In this document: piece by piece, positions 17,525 to 26,829 of the stretch | Numbering within the stretch: the stretch's first letter is position 1 | Layout of the letters: each line of letters begins with the position of its first letter | DNA from: CAIZWU01 sp942492905 | GTDB taxonomy: Bacteria > Verrucomicrobiota > Verrucomicrobiia > Verrucomicrobiales > V1-33 | DNA length: 64,000 nucleotides | Assembly: GCA_942492905.1 (NCBI GenBank) | Contig: OW818657.1 | Coordinates: forward strand, 2,480,001-2,544,000 | Direction: 5' to 3' | The notes under the pieces: model-generated | The model's database searches: none | Told to the model about the DNA's origin: nothing | What the model saw: only the letters and a program-made list of their open reading frames with translations | Made by a program: the position numbers and the translations under genes

Positions 17525-18498
17525 AAACGCTCGCTTTTTTCAATAACAAGGGTGGGGTCGGAAAGACCACGCTGATTTACCACCTCGCTTGGATGTTTGC
17601 CGACATGGGCAAAAAGGTGCTGGTCGCCGATCTCGATCCGCAGGCGAATGTGACATCCATGTTCCTGCCGGAAGCCGATTTGGAAAAACTCTGGGACCCA
17701 GACGTGGACAGCAAGCAGAGCATCATGGCGCCCATCAGCCCGCTGATCCGTGGCTTGGGTGACATTGGACCCGCACCTGTACACTCAATCACCAGCAGGC
17801 TGCGTCTGATTCCAGGCGACCTCAACCTTTCCAGCTTTGAGTCCAGGCTATCCGAGTCGTGGATCAAGTGCCTGGACCGGGATGAAGCGGCCTTCCGGGT
17901 GACCAGTGCGTTTCACCGGCTCACGCGGACTGCGGCCGAAGAGTTCGGCGCGGATATCATTCTGATTGATGTCGGGCCCAATTTCGGTGCTATCAACCGG
18001 TCCGCACTCATTTCCGCCGATGCCGTGGTCGTGCCGCTGGCCCCTGATCTTTTCTCCATCCAAGGGCTGAGGAATCTGGGGCCGACGCTGCGAAGGTGGC
18101 GTGAAGAATGGAGCGAGCGGAGAGTGAAAAATCCCGAAGCCTCGCTTGATCTGCCGGTCGGGAGCATGACCCCGCTGGGGTATGTGGTGCTTCAATTCGG
18201 CATCAGGGACAGCCGCCCAGTAAAGGCCTACGACAAGTGGTCACAACGGATTCCGGAAACCTTCAATAACTCAGTGATAGGAGGAACCAATCAGCTGCCG
18301 CTTGATTATGGTCTCGACGACCATTGTCTGGGTCTTTTGAAGCACTATCGCAGTCTCATGCCCATGGCGATGGAAGTAAAAAAGCCGATTTTCCATCTGA
18401 AAGCGGCTGATGGAGCGATCGGGGCACACAACTCCAGCGTCAAAGATTGCGAAAGGGATTTCCGCAAGCTGGCTGAAGCGATTCTGGCCCGCATTTGA
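17521..18498 (+). CDS. ParA/MinD-type P-loop ATPase
   Basis: A 325-residue deviant Walker ATPase. Residues 8-17 are the signature Walker A NNKGGVGKTT with its Lys10. DLDPQANVT near residue 39 is the A' box, and IILIDVGPNFGAINRSAL near residue 142 is the Walker B region. VVPLAPDLFSIQGLRNL is also typical of the family. It is longer than classical ParA (about 250 residues): a C-terminal segment after residue 200 is unlike plasmid partition proteins, and no parB or parS-like array follows. Its ATG lies inside the stop codon overlap (ATGA) of the AlbA-GHKL gene. This context points to a ParA-like ATPase of a defence or mobile module rather than chromosome partition. Confidence 0.88.
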   Translation: MKTLAFFNNKGGVGKTTLIYHLAWMFADMGKKVLVADLDPQANVTSMFLPEADLEKLWDPDVDSKQSIMAPISPLIRGLGDIGPAPVHSITSRLRLIPGDLNLSSFESRLSESWIKCLDRDEAAFRVTSAFHRLTRTAAEEFGADIILIDVGPNFGAINRSALISADAVVVPLAPDLFSIQGLRNLGPTLRRWREEWSERRVKNPEASLDLPVGSMTPLGYVVLQFGIRDSRPVKAYDKWSQRIPETFNNSVIGGTNQLPLDYGLDDHCLGLLKHYRSLMPMAMEVKKPIFHLKAADGAIGAHNSSVKDCERDFRKLAEAILARI

Positions 18499-18906
18499 AT
18501 AGCATTATCCAGAATCCGATCCATGCCCATCCATCACGAAATCTGAAAAGTCGGAACGAAGTCGGAACCGCAAAACGTCTCAAAACCCGCGATCGAGAGG
18601 GACCTGGAGGACATCTATCGTTAGCCTGTCCCGGCCACTCCCTCCGGTGAGCGGATGCTGATTGGCCGGCAGGAAAACCGGGCTTCGGCGGCACGACCAA
18701 TTTGCTGGCCGTCGCGCAAATGACGGCGTGATCTGGATGTCGCGCTGATCGGGGTCCCCCATGGTTGTCTGGCGGCAAGACAAACTCTTTCGTGTCATCC
18801 CCTGACCGGTGGGGGGACACGCCTGCACATCGAAAAGCCCGGTCAAGCAGGTGGGCGCTTGACCGGGCGGAATCCAGGGGATCGGAACCTTCCAAGGTGC
18901 TTCAAC
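18499..18906 (+). other. Intergenic region downstream of the ParA gene, 408 bases
   Basis: No convincing gene. It starts with a TATCCAGAAT 10-mer (18506-18515) also found upstream of the restriction scar at 15787-15796. A GTCGGAAC direct repeat follows, near 18550-18568. The rest is moderately GC-rich with no clear coding bias and may be degraded DNA from the deleted restriction locus. The end holds the terminator of the PEP-CTERM gene. Confidence 0.45.
18833..18868 (-). terminator. Intrinsic terminator of the minus-strand PEP-CTERM gene
   Basis: GCCCGGTCAAGC at 18837-18848 pairs perfectly with GCTTGACCGGGC at 18857-18868. Read on the minus strand the stem is followed by TTTT, the complement of the A-run at 18833-18836. 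It lies about 40 bases beyond the stop codon, a good intrinsic terminator. Confidence 0.8.
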
Positions 18907-20271
18907 TCACCGGGCGGCCGGGCGGCGGCGGCGGGCGAGGAGGCCGCCGGTCAGGGCCAGCAGGCCGAGGCTGCCGGGCTCGGGGACCAGTTGGGCGACC
19001 ATCAGGTTGTCCACCCCGCCGATGTGGGCGGCGGAGAAGTTCAGGTAGTTGTCGGCGTAACCGCCGCCGGTCTTGCTGAAGGAATAACGGAGAATGCCGC
19101 CGGCGTAGACGCTGATGTCGGTCTGGCCCACGCCATCGAAGGGATTGCCGTCGGTAGGGTCCTGGGCGATCAGTTCGATCCGGGTCAATCCATTGGTCTG
19201 GGCGGTCTCGCTCCAGATGGGTTCGACGGGGGTCAGGGTGGTGCTGCCATCAAAAGCCTGGAGGAGGCCATTGCCGCGGAAAAGGATGCCGAAGTGGGCG
19301 TGCGGGTCATTGATGCCGTCGTTTTTGTTGGCGCTGGATTGACCGATGTTGACCGCCTCCCACAAGGTGGCGTCGGGATTGGCCACGGAGTTGGGAGCGA
19401 GGTCGAAGCTGACAGCCAGACCACCGGCGGAGGCGGAGCCATTGAAGTTGTAGTCCAGGGCGGACCGGCCATTGCCAAAAGCGTTGAGGAGATAGTTGCC
19501 GCCATCAATGCCGCCGGTGGCGTTGCCGACCTGGGTGTTCCCCACGGCGACCCAGGGGATGGTGGCCCCGCCGGTGGTGAGGAGACCGCCCTGCCGGGCG
19601 CCGAGGTTGAAGTTCAGATTGTTGGTATCCGGGTTTGCCGGGGCGTAGAAGTTATCGGTCAGCAGGGCGCGCTGTTTCACGATCTCGTTGCTGACGGCGT
19701 AGTGGTGCCAGGTGTCGGCAGGAACCAGCGGGGTCATGGCGAAGGTGATCGAATTGGCGGTGGCGGTGAAGGTGTATTTCAGCACGCTGCCGGGAGTGGC
19801 GTTCTGGTCGAATCCGTTGAGGACGCCGCCATCGCTGGCGGTCACATTGTGGATGCGCCCGCCCGGACCACCGAAGGCGGCATTGAAGAAGGTGGTGGTA
19901 TAGGTTTCGCCCACCCGCAGGTTGTTGAGGGTGTAGGTGGCGGGATTGCCGTTGTAGAGGAAGTTCTCGGTCAGGCCGCCCACACTCCCGGTGATGGGAG
20001 GGGCGTTGCCGGTGAAGCCGTTATTCAGACCGGAGGTGGTGTAATTGTTGGTCGCGGGGTTGCCACCCCCACCGGAACCGGTGAACACGGCGTCATTGAT
20101 CCGGCGGTTGGGGCCATCAAAGATATCCACCGCGAGAGTGTAGGCCTTGTCAGCCGAGATGCCCGAATCCGCGTCCCCCGTGATGGGGTTGCTGGTGAAT
20201 ACCCCGGCAATGCCGGTGAGGGGAGAGAACAAGGGCAGCAACGTGAGGGCGAGGAGAGGACGACGGATCAT
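18907..20271 (-). CDS. PEP-CTERM sorting domain protein
   Basis: A 454-residue exported protein. It opens with a signal peptide (LLALTLLPLFSPLTGIAG) and ends in the PEP-CTERM tag: VPEPGS, a hydrophobic helix LGLLALTGGLL and the basic end ARRRRPAAR. That tag is recognised and cleaved by an exosortase, leaving the protein at the cell surface or in exopolysaccharide. The middle is rich in Gly, Asn, Thr and Ala. Residues about 225-410 resemble a laminin-G/concanavalin-like lectin domain (LDYNFNG, VSFDLAPNS, HFGILFRGNGLLQAF). The FGILFR segment recurs in the PEP-CTERM proteins at 49953 and 51233, so these are distant relatives. No exosortase gene is in the window. The ATG at 20271 gives the full signal peptide. 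Confidence 0.9.
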   Translation of the reverse strand: MIRRPLLALTLLPLFSPLTGIAGVFTSNPITGDADSGISADKAYTLAVDIFDGPNRRINDAVFTGSGGGGNPATNNYTTSGLNNGFTGNAPPITGSVGGLTENFLYNGNPATYTLNNLRVGETYTTTFFNAAFGGPGGRIHNVTASDGGVLNGFDQNATPGSVLKYTFTATANSITFAMTPLVPADTWHHYAVSNEIVKQRALLTDNFYAPANPDTNNLNFNLGARQGGLLTTGGATIPWVAVGNTQVGNATGGIDGGNYLLNAFGNGRSALDYNFNGSASAGGLAVSFDLAPNSVANPDATLWEAVNIGQSSANKNDGINDPHAHFGILFRGNGLLQAFDGSTTLTPVEPIWSETAQTNGLTRIELIAQDPTDGNPFDGVGQTDISVYAGGILRYSFSKTGGGYADNYLNFSAAHIGGVDNLMVAQLVPEPGSLGLLALTGGLLARRRRPAAR

Positions 20272-20617
20272 AAAAAAAAGGGGTGAAATCGTTCCGGTTC
20301 AAGTCTCCATGGGAGGGGAGAGCGTGTAATCTGGAATTAATGAAGATCTGTATTATCTGGATTTATTAGGAGGAGCAAACTATTTTCCCACGCGTTCAAG
20401 TATTTTTTGTCAGCGGGCAGGAGGGAAGGGGGCTGGGATTTGGGATTCTCCCCGGATCGGGGAAGGGGGAAAAGGCTTGCTCTGCAGGGGGCGGGTTTCC
20501 TAAACAGGGGCCTGCTTTTGGACAGAACCGGCCGGATGCCAAGATCCAGCCGGAGAGAAAGCCGACGTCCAGACTCGAATGCGGTCGCCTTTCGCGGCTG
20601 CCTACCACCTCCCTCTG
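20272..20617. other. Divergent intergenic region with AT-rich direct repeats
   Basis: This 346-base region separates the divergent PEP-CTERM and CotH-type genes. Positions 20329-20370 are unusually AT-rich and contain two similar segments, ATCTGGAATTA and ATCTGGATTTA, 26 bases apart. On the minus strand a TAATAC lies near 20352, a possible -10 box, with no good -35. Regulators or promoters of the PEP-CTERM gene probably sit here. The rest, to 20617, shows only weak antisense-like open frames. Confidence 0.45.
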
Positions 20618-23600
20618 ATGCGATTTCCCTTCCTGATGCTCCTGGGCCTGTTGGCCGGGTCCTGCTGCCTGCGTTGTCAGGCGAGCGATTCCAATATCGC
20701 CCTGTCCCGTCCCGTTTTCGCCTCCGGAGCTACGGCGGGCGGACCGGCGGGGGCGGTGACGGATGGGGACAGTTCCATCTACACGGCGCCGGCCGCAGCG
20801 GGGGTGATCGGCTTTTATTATCAGATCGATCTGGGCCGGGAATACCCGCTGCAGGCGATCGATCTCTACAGCCGGGTGAATGATGGGGCGAACAAGCTCT
20901 CCAAGGTGCGCATGGCAGTGTATGCCGACAATGGCGGGGTGCCGGGGGTGGAGCGCTGGGGGTATGAAATCCGGGCCAACGGGGCCAACAATCTCCAGGG
21001 CGGGGTGGATCATCTGGTGCCTTCCCTGCATCCGGCCGGGACCATGCGGGGCCGCTTTATCCGCCTGACCAATGTGGCGAATACCAGCAATGCGCCGCAG
21101 ATTGCGGAGATCGAGGCCTTTGAAGCACCGGCGCCGGAGGTGAAGTATTTTGGACCGGATGCCGGAAACATCACCAAAACCGGGGCGCCGGGGAAACCTG
21201 GCGAAGCCGTGCTGAGCTGGAATGTGGCCGGGTATACCTCGCTGAGCCTCGATCAGGGCATCGGCCCGGTGACGGGTCCGGCGGGGTCGGTGACAGTGTC
21301 ACCGGCGGTGACCACCACGTATGTCCTGACCGCGTCCAATGGAGCGGGCTCCACCACGCGGGCTGTGACCATCGGGGTGGATGAGCCGGAACTGCCGCCG
21401 TTTATTTCCGAATTCCTAGCGTCCAATGAAGGCGGGATCCGCGACAGTGATGGCAAACGTCAGGACTGGATTGAAATCGGCAACCCGAATGCGTTTGCGC
21501 TCAATCTGGCGGGCTTTTTCCTGACGGACAATGCCGGGCAGAAAACGAAGTGGATGTTCCCGGCCTTTGCCGTGCCGGGGAATGGTTATGCCATCGTCTT
21601 CGCCTCCAATGCCGCCACCCCCCGGCCGGCCGGGGAGACGCCGCATACCAACTTTGCGCTCGCCTCCGGCGGGGAATACCTGGGGCTGGTGGCCCGCGAC
21701 GGGAGCACGGTGCTGAGCCAGTTCCCCGCCGGTTATCCGGCGGACCTGACGTATCCGCCGCAGGAGCAGGATCATAGTTATGGCGTCACGGGTGCCGCAG
21801 CCGGTTTTTACGCGGTGCCCACGCCCGCGGAGGCCAACGGTCCTCGCTTTGACGGGGTGGTGGCTGACACCATTTTCAGCGTGCGGCGCGGCATTTACGA
21901 TACCGCCCAGACGGTGACCCTTTCCTGCGCCACGCCCGGAGCCGAAATCCGCTATACCTTGAATGGGGCAGACCCCACCGCGACCACCGGCACGGTCTAC
22001 TCAGGGCCGATAGCGATCAGCACCACCCGGGTGCTGAAGGCGGCGGCCTTCCGTTCCGGCTGGGCTCCGGCCAATATTGATGTTCAAACGTATGTCTTTC
22101 CCTCCGATGTCCGCAGCACCGCGGCGGCGAAGGGATGGCTGGCCCCCGCCCTCGTCACCGGCCTGACCGACATTCAGGTCAAGGCCGCGCTGCGCGAAGT
22201 GCCTTCCATGAGCCTGACCGTCCCTCCCGGCACCACTATTGATGGCGGGGTGGACAAGCGGGCCAAACTGGAGTGGCTGGATCCCAGTGGCGTGACGGCG
22301 GGATTCCAGATTCCGTGCGGAGTGCAGCTGTTCGGCGGGGCATTCACCAACTTCGCCAAGAAGTCCTTCCGGGTTTCCTTCAAAGGGGAATATGGAGCCT
22401 CCAAACTCAAATACCCGCTGTTCGCCGGATTCGACCGGGGCTGGCCGGCGGCCGATGAGTTCGATCAGATTGAACTGCGCAACGGGTCCCACGACATGGT
22501 CTCGCGCGGCTTTTACATGTCCAACGCCTTTACCGATGCGACCATGCTCGACATGGGATCGTATGCGCCGCACGGCCGGTTTGTGCATCTCTATCTGAAT
22601 GGCAGCTACTGGGGTCTCTATCATCTCCGCGAGCGCTTCAATGCCGCCATGATGGCGTCCTACTACGGTGGGGATAGCACCGATTACGAGTCGGTGAATG
22701 GCAATCTCAACGTGGGCGGCTGGGCTGATCCCGGGCTCCCCTACGATGGGACGGATGCCCAGTGGACGCAGATGAAGGCGCTGGCCCGATCCGGCGGCAA
22801 CACCTATGAAAAGCTCCGCCCCCTGCTGGATGTGCCGCAATACGTGGACTACATGATCATGTGGATGTTCGGGAAGTCGGAAGATGAATACCGGACCACC
22901 GGACCGGTCGGGCCCGGACATGGTTATAAGTTTGTCCTGAACGATGCCGACGGCTACCTCTACTACGCGCCTTATGCCGGCCCGGCGTTGGACCGGACTG
23001 CCCGGGATGCCCCGGGCAAGCGCGCCGGGGATGGGCCGGGCAGTCTGTTTTCCATGCTCCTCAAAAATGGCGGCAACGAATACCGCACTCTGCTGGCCGA
23101 CCGCATTCACCGCTCCTATGTGACGGCGGGGGGCGCCATGACCCCGGCGGCCAACAAGGCACGCCTGAATGAACTGTGCGATCCGATCCAGCAGTCCATG
23201 ATCATCGAGGGCTCCCGCTGGAACTACCAAACCCCCACCAGCTGGGCCACCGCCCGCACCGGGGCCTTGAACTGGTTCACCAACCGCACCAACGACATCC
23301 TCGGCACTTACCGGACGGCCGGTTTTTATCCGGGCGTCGTGGCTCCCGTCTTCAATCTGCCGCCCGGGCCGGTGGCCAGCGGCAGCGTGCTGCAGCAGAC
23401 CACCACCACGCCCGGGGCGCTGGTCTATTACACCACCGATGGCTCCGATCCCCGCCCCGATCCCACGGCCTTGCCCAACACTCCCTTCATCACGGCGGCA
23501 ACTCCCGGCAAAATCCACGTGCCCACCGCCTTCGGGGATGGGGTTATCCTGCCGGAAACTCCCGACCTCCTCGCGCTCTATCCGCTGGATAGTGCAGCCA

Positions 23601-25648
23601 CGGGCGCCACCGATCCCGTGGGCAGCTTTCACGGCGCCCTGACAAATGGCGCCTCCATCACCGCTCCGGGGCAACGCGGCGGGGGGGCGGTCCTGCTGGA
23701 TGGGATCAACGATTACGTCCAACTGGGCAATCCGGCAGGCCTGCGGTTCACTGGTCAAATCACGATCGCGGCGTGGGTGCGGCCCAGTGTCACCAGTCTG
23801 ATCCGCAGTATCGTCTCCAAAGGATCGGACACTTCCGCGGCTCCCAATGGAGAGACTTTTCTGCGGATCAATGCGGGTGCCTATCAAGGGGGATTCACGG
23901 TTGATGCAGCGGCTTCAGTCATGGCGACAGGTCCAGCCAGTGGAGCGGATTCCGCCTTGGGTGATGTCGACAAATGGACGCACCTCGCCATCGTTTATGA
24001 CGGCACAACCTGGCGCCTCTACCGGAATGGCGTGGAGATCAGCAGTGTGGTCAGCACCGCCGGAGCTCCTGACAATACCTCCGGCTGGGCCATCGGCGCG
24101 CGGGGTCCGGGCGACCAGCGGTTCTTCGGCGGTCAGATCGATGAGGTCCGGGTCTACGACCGGGGGCTGTCGGCCACCGAGGTCAGCGCCCTGGCCGCGG
24201 GCACGGTACCCAATCCGGTGATCCAGTGGGCTCAAACGGGATTCGATGACTCCCTCTGGCCCGCTGGCGCGGGAGGGATCGGTTTCGCTCCGGCCGCCGA
24301 TCCGCTCGGCGCGGCGGTCACCCAGGATATCGGCACCGCCCTCCACGGAGTGAATGCCAGCCTGTATCAACGTTATCACTTCCCGGTCACCGGCCAGGTC
24401 AAAAGCGGATTGACCGCGCTCGAACTCCGGATCAAGTCCGATGATGGTTATGCGGTCTATCTGAATGGGGCCCGCGTTGCCTCGCGGAATTCGGCGGCGC
24501 TTCTCACCGGAACCAGTGCGGCCACGGCGGAGACCCCTGACAGCAATGCGCTGGTGGGGGACCGGGTGAATCTCACGGCCTTCATTCCCATGCTGGCCGA
24601 GGGCGATAACGTCCTCGCGGTGCAGGGCCTGAATCTCAGTGCCGGCGACGATGACTTCCTGCTGGCCACCGAACTCCATGGCCAGCGGGGCACCTCGGCA
24701 GTGGCGCCCGCCGGAGGCCTGGCATTGACCCGCAGCACCCTCGTCCGGTCGCGCAGCCTGTTGCCTTCCTCCGGGCAATGGAGCGCACTGCAGGAAGTGT
24801 TCTATCAGGTAGGGCCTTCAGCCTGTCCTCCCGGCGCGCTCGCGGTCACAGAACTGCATTTCAATCCTTCCGGCGATGGCGATGGGGAATTCATTGAACT
24901 GATGAATGTGTCGGACGCGGCCATCAATCTGCGCGGGGTCCGGTTTATCCTCGGCGTGGACTTCCAATTTCCCCCGCTGCGGGACAAGGTTCTCAGTCCC
25001 GGGGAGCGTCTCGTGCTGGTGGACAGTCAACTCACCTATCAGAAAATCCAGGGCTGGTCCGCCTTGCTGGGAGGGATCTACCGCGGGGCCTTCGACAATG
25101 CGGGGGAGCGCGTTCTCATCACAGCGGCGGACGGCATCACGCCGTTGGTGGATTTCACTTATGGCTCCTCGCCGCCCTGGCCGGATGCGGCCAATGGGGC
25201 CGGTCGCAGTCTGGTATTGATCAATCCTTCTCCGCTCACCAATCCGGCACTCCCGCAGAACTGGCGTGTCAGCACCCATACCCATGGCAATCCCAATGCC
25301 AGCGATTCCCTGATCTTCACCGGACTGCCGGCGGCGGATTTGGATCATGATGGCCTGTCCGGCCTGATGGAATTCGCCCTCGGCACCAGCGATGCAGAGC
25401 CGAATCCGCTCCCGGTCGCTTTCCTGCCGGATGCCTTCGGCGGGCTCTCCATCAGCCTCGATCACGCCAATGGCGCAGATGCAGCGGCCTTGTCCGCACA
25501 GGCCACGCTGGATCTTTCCTTGTGGGAGGTGCCCTTGGAACTCACCAGCCGCACTCTCCTGCCGGATGGTCGATTGCGCTCCACCTGGCGTCCGGTGCTG
25601 CTGCCTCCCACGGCTGACCGCCTCTTCTACCGCTTCCGCACTCCCTGA
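20618..25648 (+). CDS. Giant secreted surface protein: F5/8-type, lamin-tail, chitobiase-like, CotH kinase-like and LamG domains
   Basis: A 1676-residue exported protein. I start at ATG 20618, which directly precedes the hydrophobic signal FPFLMLLGLLAGSCC; 13 further upstream residues are possible. Domains in order, with rough positions: F5/8-type or discoidin-like sugar-binding (24-168), Ig-like (about 180-255), lamin-tail (262-411, starting FISEFLASNEG), chitobiase C-terminal-like (417-491), CotH kinase-like (514-904, with FGGAFTNFAKKSFRVSFK, YLNGSYWGLYHLRERFN and a following DDYES-like stretch), a second chitobiase-like segment, LamG (984-1194), a galactose-binding-like segment, a second lamin-tail (1407-1541) and a short C-terminal domain. 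No anchor tag is visible. Such CotH proteins are numerous in Verrucomicrobia and are thought to be surface adhesins or protein kinases; the role here is inferred. Confidence 0.88.
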   Translation: MRFPFLMLLGLLAGSCCLRCQASDSNIALSRPVFASGATAGGPAGAVTDGDSSIYTAPAAAGVIGFYYQIDLGREYPLQAIDLYSRVNDGANKLSKVRMAVYADNGGVPGVERWGYEIRANGANNLQGGVDHLVPSLHPAGTMRGRFIRLTNVANTSNAPQIAEIEAFEAPAPEVKYFGPDAGNITKTGAPGKPGEAVLSWNVAGYTSLSLDQGIGPVTGPAGSVTVSPAVTTTYVLTASNGAGSTTRAVTIGVDEPELPPFISEFLASNEGGIRDSDGKRQDWIEIGNPNAFALNLAGFFLTDNAGQKTKWMFPAFAVPGNGYAIVFASNAATPRPAGETPHTNFALASGGEYLGLVARDGSTVLSQFPAGYPADLTYPPQEQDHSYGVTGAAAGFYAVPTPAEANGPRFDGVVADTIFSVRRGIYDTAQTVTLSCATPGAEIRYTLNGADPTATTGTVYSGPIAISTTRVLKAAAFRSGWAPANIDVQTYVFPSDVRSTAAAKGWLAPALVTGLTDIQVKAALREVPSMSLTVPPGTTIDGGVDKRAKLEWLDPSGVTAGFQIPCGVQLFGGAFTNFAKKSFRVSFKGEYGASKLKYPLFAGFDRGWPAADEFDQIELRNGSHDMVSRGFYMSNAFTDATMLDMGSYAPHGRFVHLYLNGSYWGLYHLRERFNAAMMASYYGGDSTDYESVNGNLNVGGWADPGLPYDGTDAQWTQMKALARSGGNTYEKLRPLLDVPQYVDYMIMWMFGKSEDEYRTTGPVGPGHGYKFVLNDADGYLYYAPYAGPALDRTARDAPGKRAGDGPGSLFSMLLKNGGNEYRTLLADRIHRSYVTAGGAMTPAANKARLNELCDPIQQSMIIEGSRWNYQTPTSWATARTGALNWFTNRTNDILGTYRTAGFYPGVVAPVFNLPPGPVASGSVLQQTTTTPGALVYYTTDGSDPRPDPTALPNTPFITAATPGKIHVPTAFGDGVILPETPDLLALYPLDSAATGATDPVGSFHGALTNGASITAPGQRGGGAVLLDGINDYVQLGNPAGLRFTGQITIAAWVRPSVTSLIRSIVSKGSDTSAAPNGETFLRINAGAYQGGFTVDAAASVMATGPASGADSALGDVDKWTHLAIVYDGTTWRLYRNGVEISSVVSTAGAPDNTSGWAIGARGPGDQRFFGGQIDEVRVYDRGLSATEVSALAAGTVPNPVIQWAQTGFDDSLWPAGAGGIGFAPAADPLGAAVTQDIGTALHGVNASLYQRYHFPVTGQVKSGLTALELRIKSDDGYAVYLNGARVASRNSAALLTGTSAATAETPDSNALVGDRVNLTAFIPMLAEGDNVLAVQGLNLSAGDDDFLLATELHGQRGTSAVAPAGGLALTRSTLVRSRSLLPSSGQWSALQEVFYQVGPSACPPGALAVTELHFNPSGDGDGEFIELMNVSDAAINLRGVRFILGVDFQFPPLRDKVLSPGERLVLVDSQLTYQKIQGWSALLGGIYRGAFDNAGERVLITAADGITPLVDFTYGSSPPWPDAANGAGRSLVLINPSPLTNPALPQNWRVSTHTHGNPNASDSLIFTGLPAADLDHDGLSGLMEFALGTSDAEPNPLPVAFLPDAFGGLSISLDHANGADAAALSAQATLDLSLWEVPLELTSRTLLPDGRLRSTWRPVLLPPTADRLFYRFRTP

Positions 25649-25771
25649 TCCAATCCGTTCCACCCTGCCACCAGGTCCGCTCCTTCCTGGATCAAAGGAT
25701 ACAAGCTGGCCGGGAAAGCACCGGAGTTTGAGCTTTTCCGCGGCGGCCTCCGTGGTTCAATAGGCAGCACC

Positions 25772-26722
25772 ATGACCCCATCCCACCCTGACCGCCGCCG
25801 TTTCCTCCTGTCCTCCGTGGCCGCCACCGCCGCGCTGGTATCCACCACCCCGCAGATCCCTGCCGCAGAACCGGCGTCGGGCATCGTGCTGCCAAAAAGC
25901 AGCCGGCCGATCCTCCTGTCCTGCAAGCTAGGGATGATCGCCGGTGAGGCCGGCGGGCGGAAACTCAGTATTGTGGAGCGGCTCCAGATGGCGGCGGAAG
26001 CCGGATTTGATGGCGTCGATTTTGATGAAGCCGGCAACTTCACCCCGGAGCAGGCCCGCGCCGCTGTGAAGGAAAGCGGGGTCTTCGTCCACAATGCGAT
26101 CAACCACACCCACTGGGGCGTGCGGCTCACCGATGCCAGCCAGGAAACGCGCGACAAAGCCCGGGCGAACATGGATCACTGCCTGCGTGTCTCCCACGCC
26201 GCGGGCGGCAGCGGGATCCTTATTGTGATAGGCAAAGGCTCGGACGGACCTGCGGATGAAATCGATGCCCGTTGTCAGGCTGAGATCAAAAAGTCCCTCC
26301 CCCTCGCCGCGGCGCTCGGCCAGCGCATCCTCTTCGAGAATGTCTGGAATCAAATGCACTATGACCATGACAAGGGTCCGGAGCAGACCGCCGACCGTTT
26401 CATCAAATTCATCGACAGCTTCAACAGCCCGTGGGTCGGCCAGTATTACGATATCGGCAACCACTGGAAGTATGGTCAGCCCGGCGACTGGATCCGCGCC
26501 TTCGGCCCCCGTGCGGTGAAGTTTGACGTCAAAGGCTTCAGCCGGGCGAAAAACAAATTCGTCGAGATCACAGGCGAGGATGACGACCTTCCCTGGGACC
26601 AAGTGCGCAAAGCGATCGCCGACACCAACTGGACCGGTTGGACCACCGCCGAAGTCGGTGGAGGAGACGTCAAACGACTCACCGTCGTGCGCCAGCAGAT
26701 GGAAAAAGCCTTCGGTCTGTAA
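25772..26722 (+). CDS. Tat-exported sugar phosphate isomerase/epimerase (xylose isomerase-like TIM barrel)
   Basis: A 316-residue protein with a twin-arginine signal at its start: DRRRFLLSSVAATAALV, cut near residue 35. The mature part is an AP endonuclease 2/xylose isomerase-like TIM barrel. Recognisable pieces are LSIVERLQMAAEAGFDGVDF, a metal-site region ILFENVWNQMHYDHD (Glu ligand), the QYYDIGNHWKYG segment (Asp and His) and KFDVKGFSR. The family includes hydroxypyruvate isomerase-like and inositol or keto-sugar epimerases. The Tat signal means it acts folded in the periplasm, probably with a bound metal. The sugar is unknown. The gene follows the CotH-type gene by 123 bases and shares a hairpin terminator with the convergent PEP-CTERM gene. 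Confidence 0.87.
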   Translation: MTPSHPDRRRFLLSSVAATAALVSTTPQIPAAEPASGIVLPKSSRPILLSCKLGMIAGEAGGRKLSIVERLQMAAEAGFDGVDFDEAGNFTPEQARAAVKESGVFVHNAINHTHWGVRLTDASQETRDKARANMDHCLRVSHAAGGSGILIVIGKGSDGPADEIDARCQAEIKKSLPLAAALGQRILFENVWNQMHYDHDKGPEQTADRFIKFIDSFNSPWVGQYYDIGNHWKYGQPGDWIRAFGPRAVKFDVKGFSRAKNKFVEITGEDDDLPWDQVRKAIADTNWTGWTTAEVGGGDVKRLTVVRQQMEKAFGL

Positions 26723-26748
26723 TGTCGGAACTTCGCCTGCCACGCGGC

Positions 26749-26773
26749 CTGCGGCCTTGATGGAAGGCCGCAG
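26749..26773. terminator. Bidirectional terminator-like hairpin between convergent genes
   Basis: CTGCGGCCTT at 26749-26758 pairs with AAGGCCGCAG at 26764-26773 around a 5-base loop. It lies 27 bases after the isomerase stop and about 57 bases beyond the stop of the minus-strand PEP-CTERM gene. Neither side has a long T-run. Confidence 0.55.
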
Positions 26774-26829
26774 CCGGGGGCGACTTGGAAGACAAGCAGG
26801 AGCATGCTCAGCCCTGCACTCAGGAAAAC

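Noticed and set aside
17521..18498. Plasmid or chromosome partition locus
   Set aside because: There is a ParA-type ATPase but no parB gene and no repeated parS-like sites beside it.
18859..20286. A 475-residue open frame on the plus strand
   Set aside because: It mirrors the PEP-CTERM gene on the other strand, is Gly/Val-rich without motifs and overlaps that gene's terminator.
22001..23887. A 628-residue open frame on the minus strand
   Set aside because: It lies inside the CotH-type gene on the opposite strand and shows only shadow composition rich in Gly, Arg and Pro.
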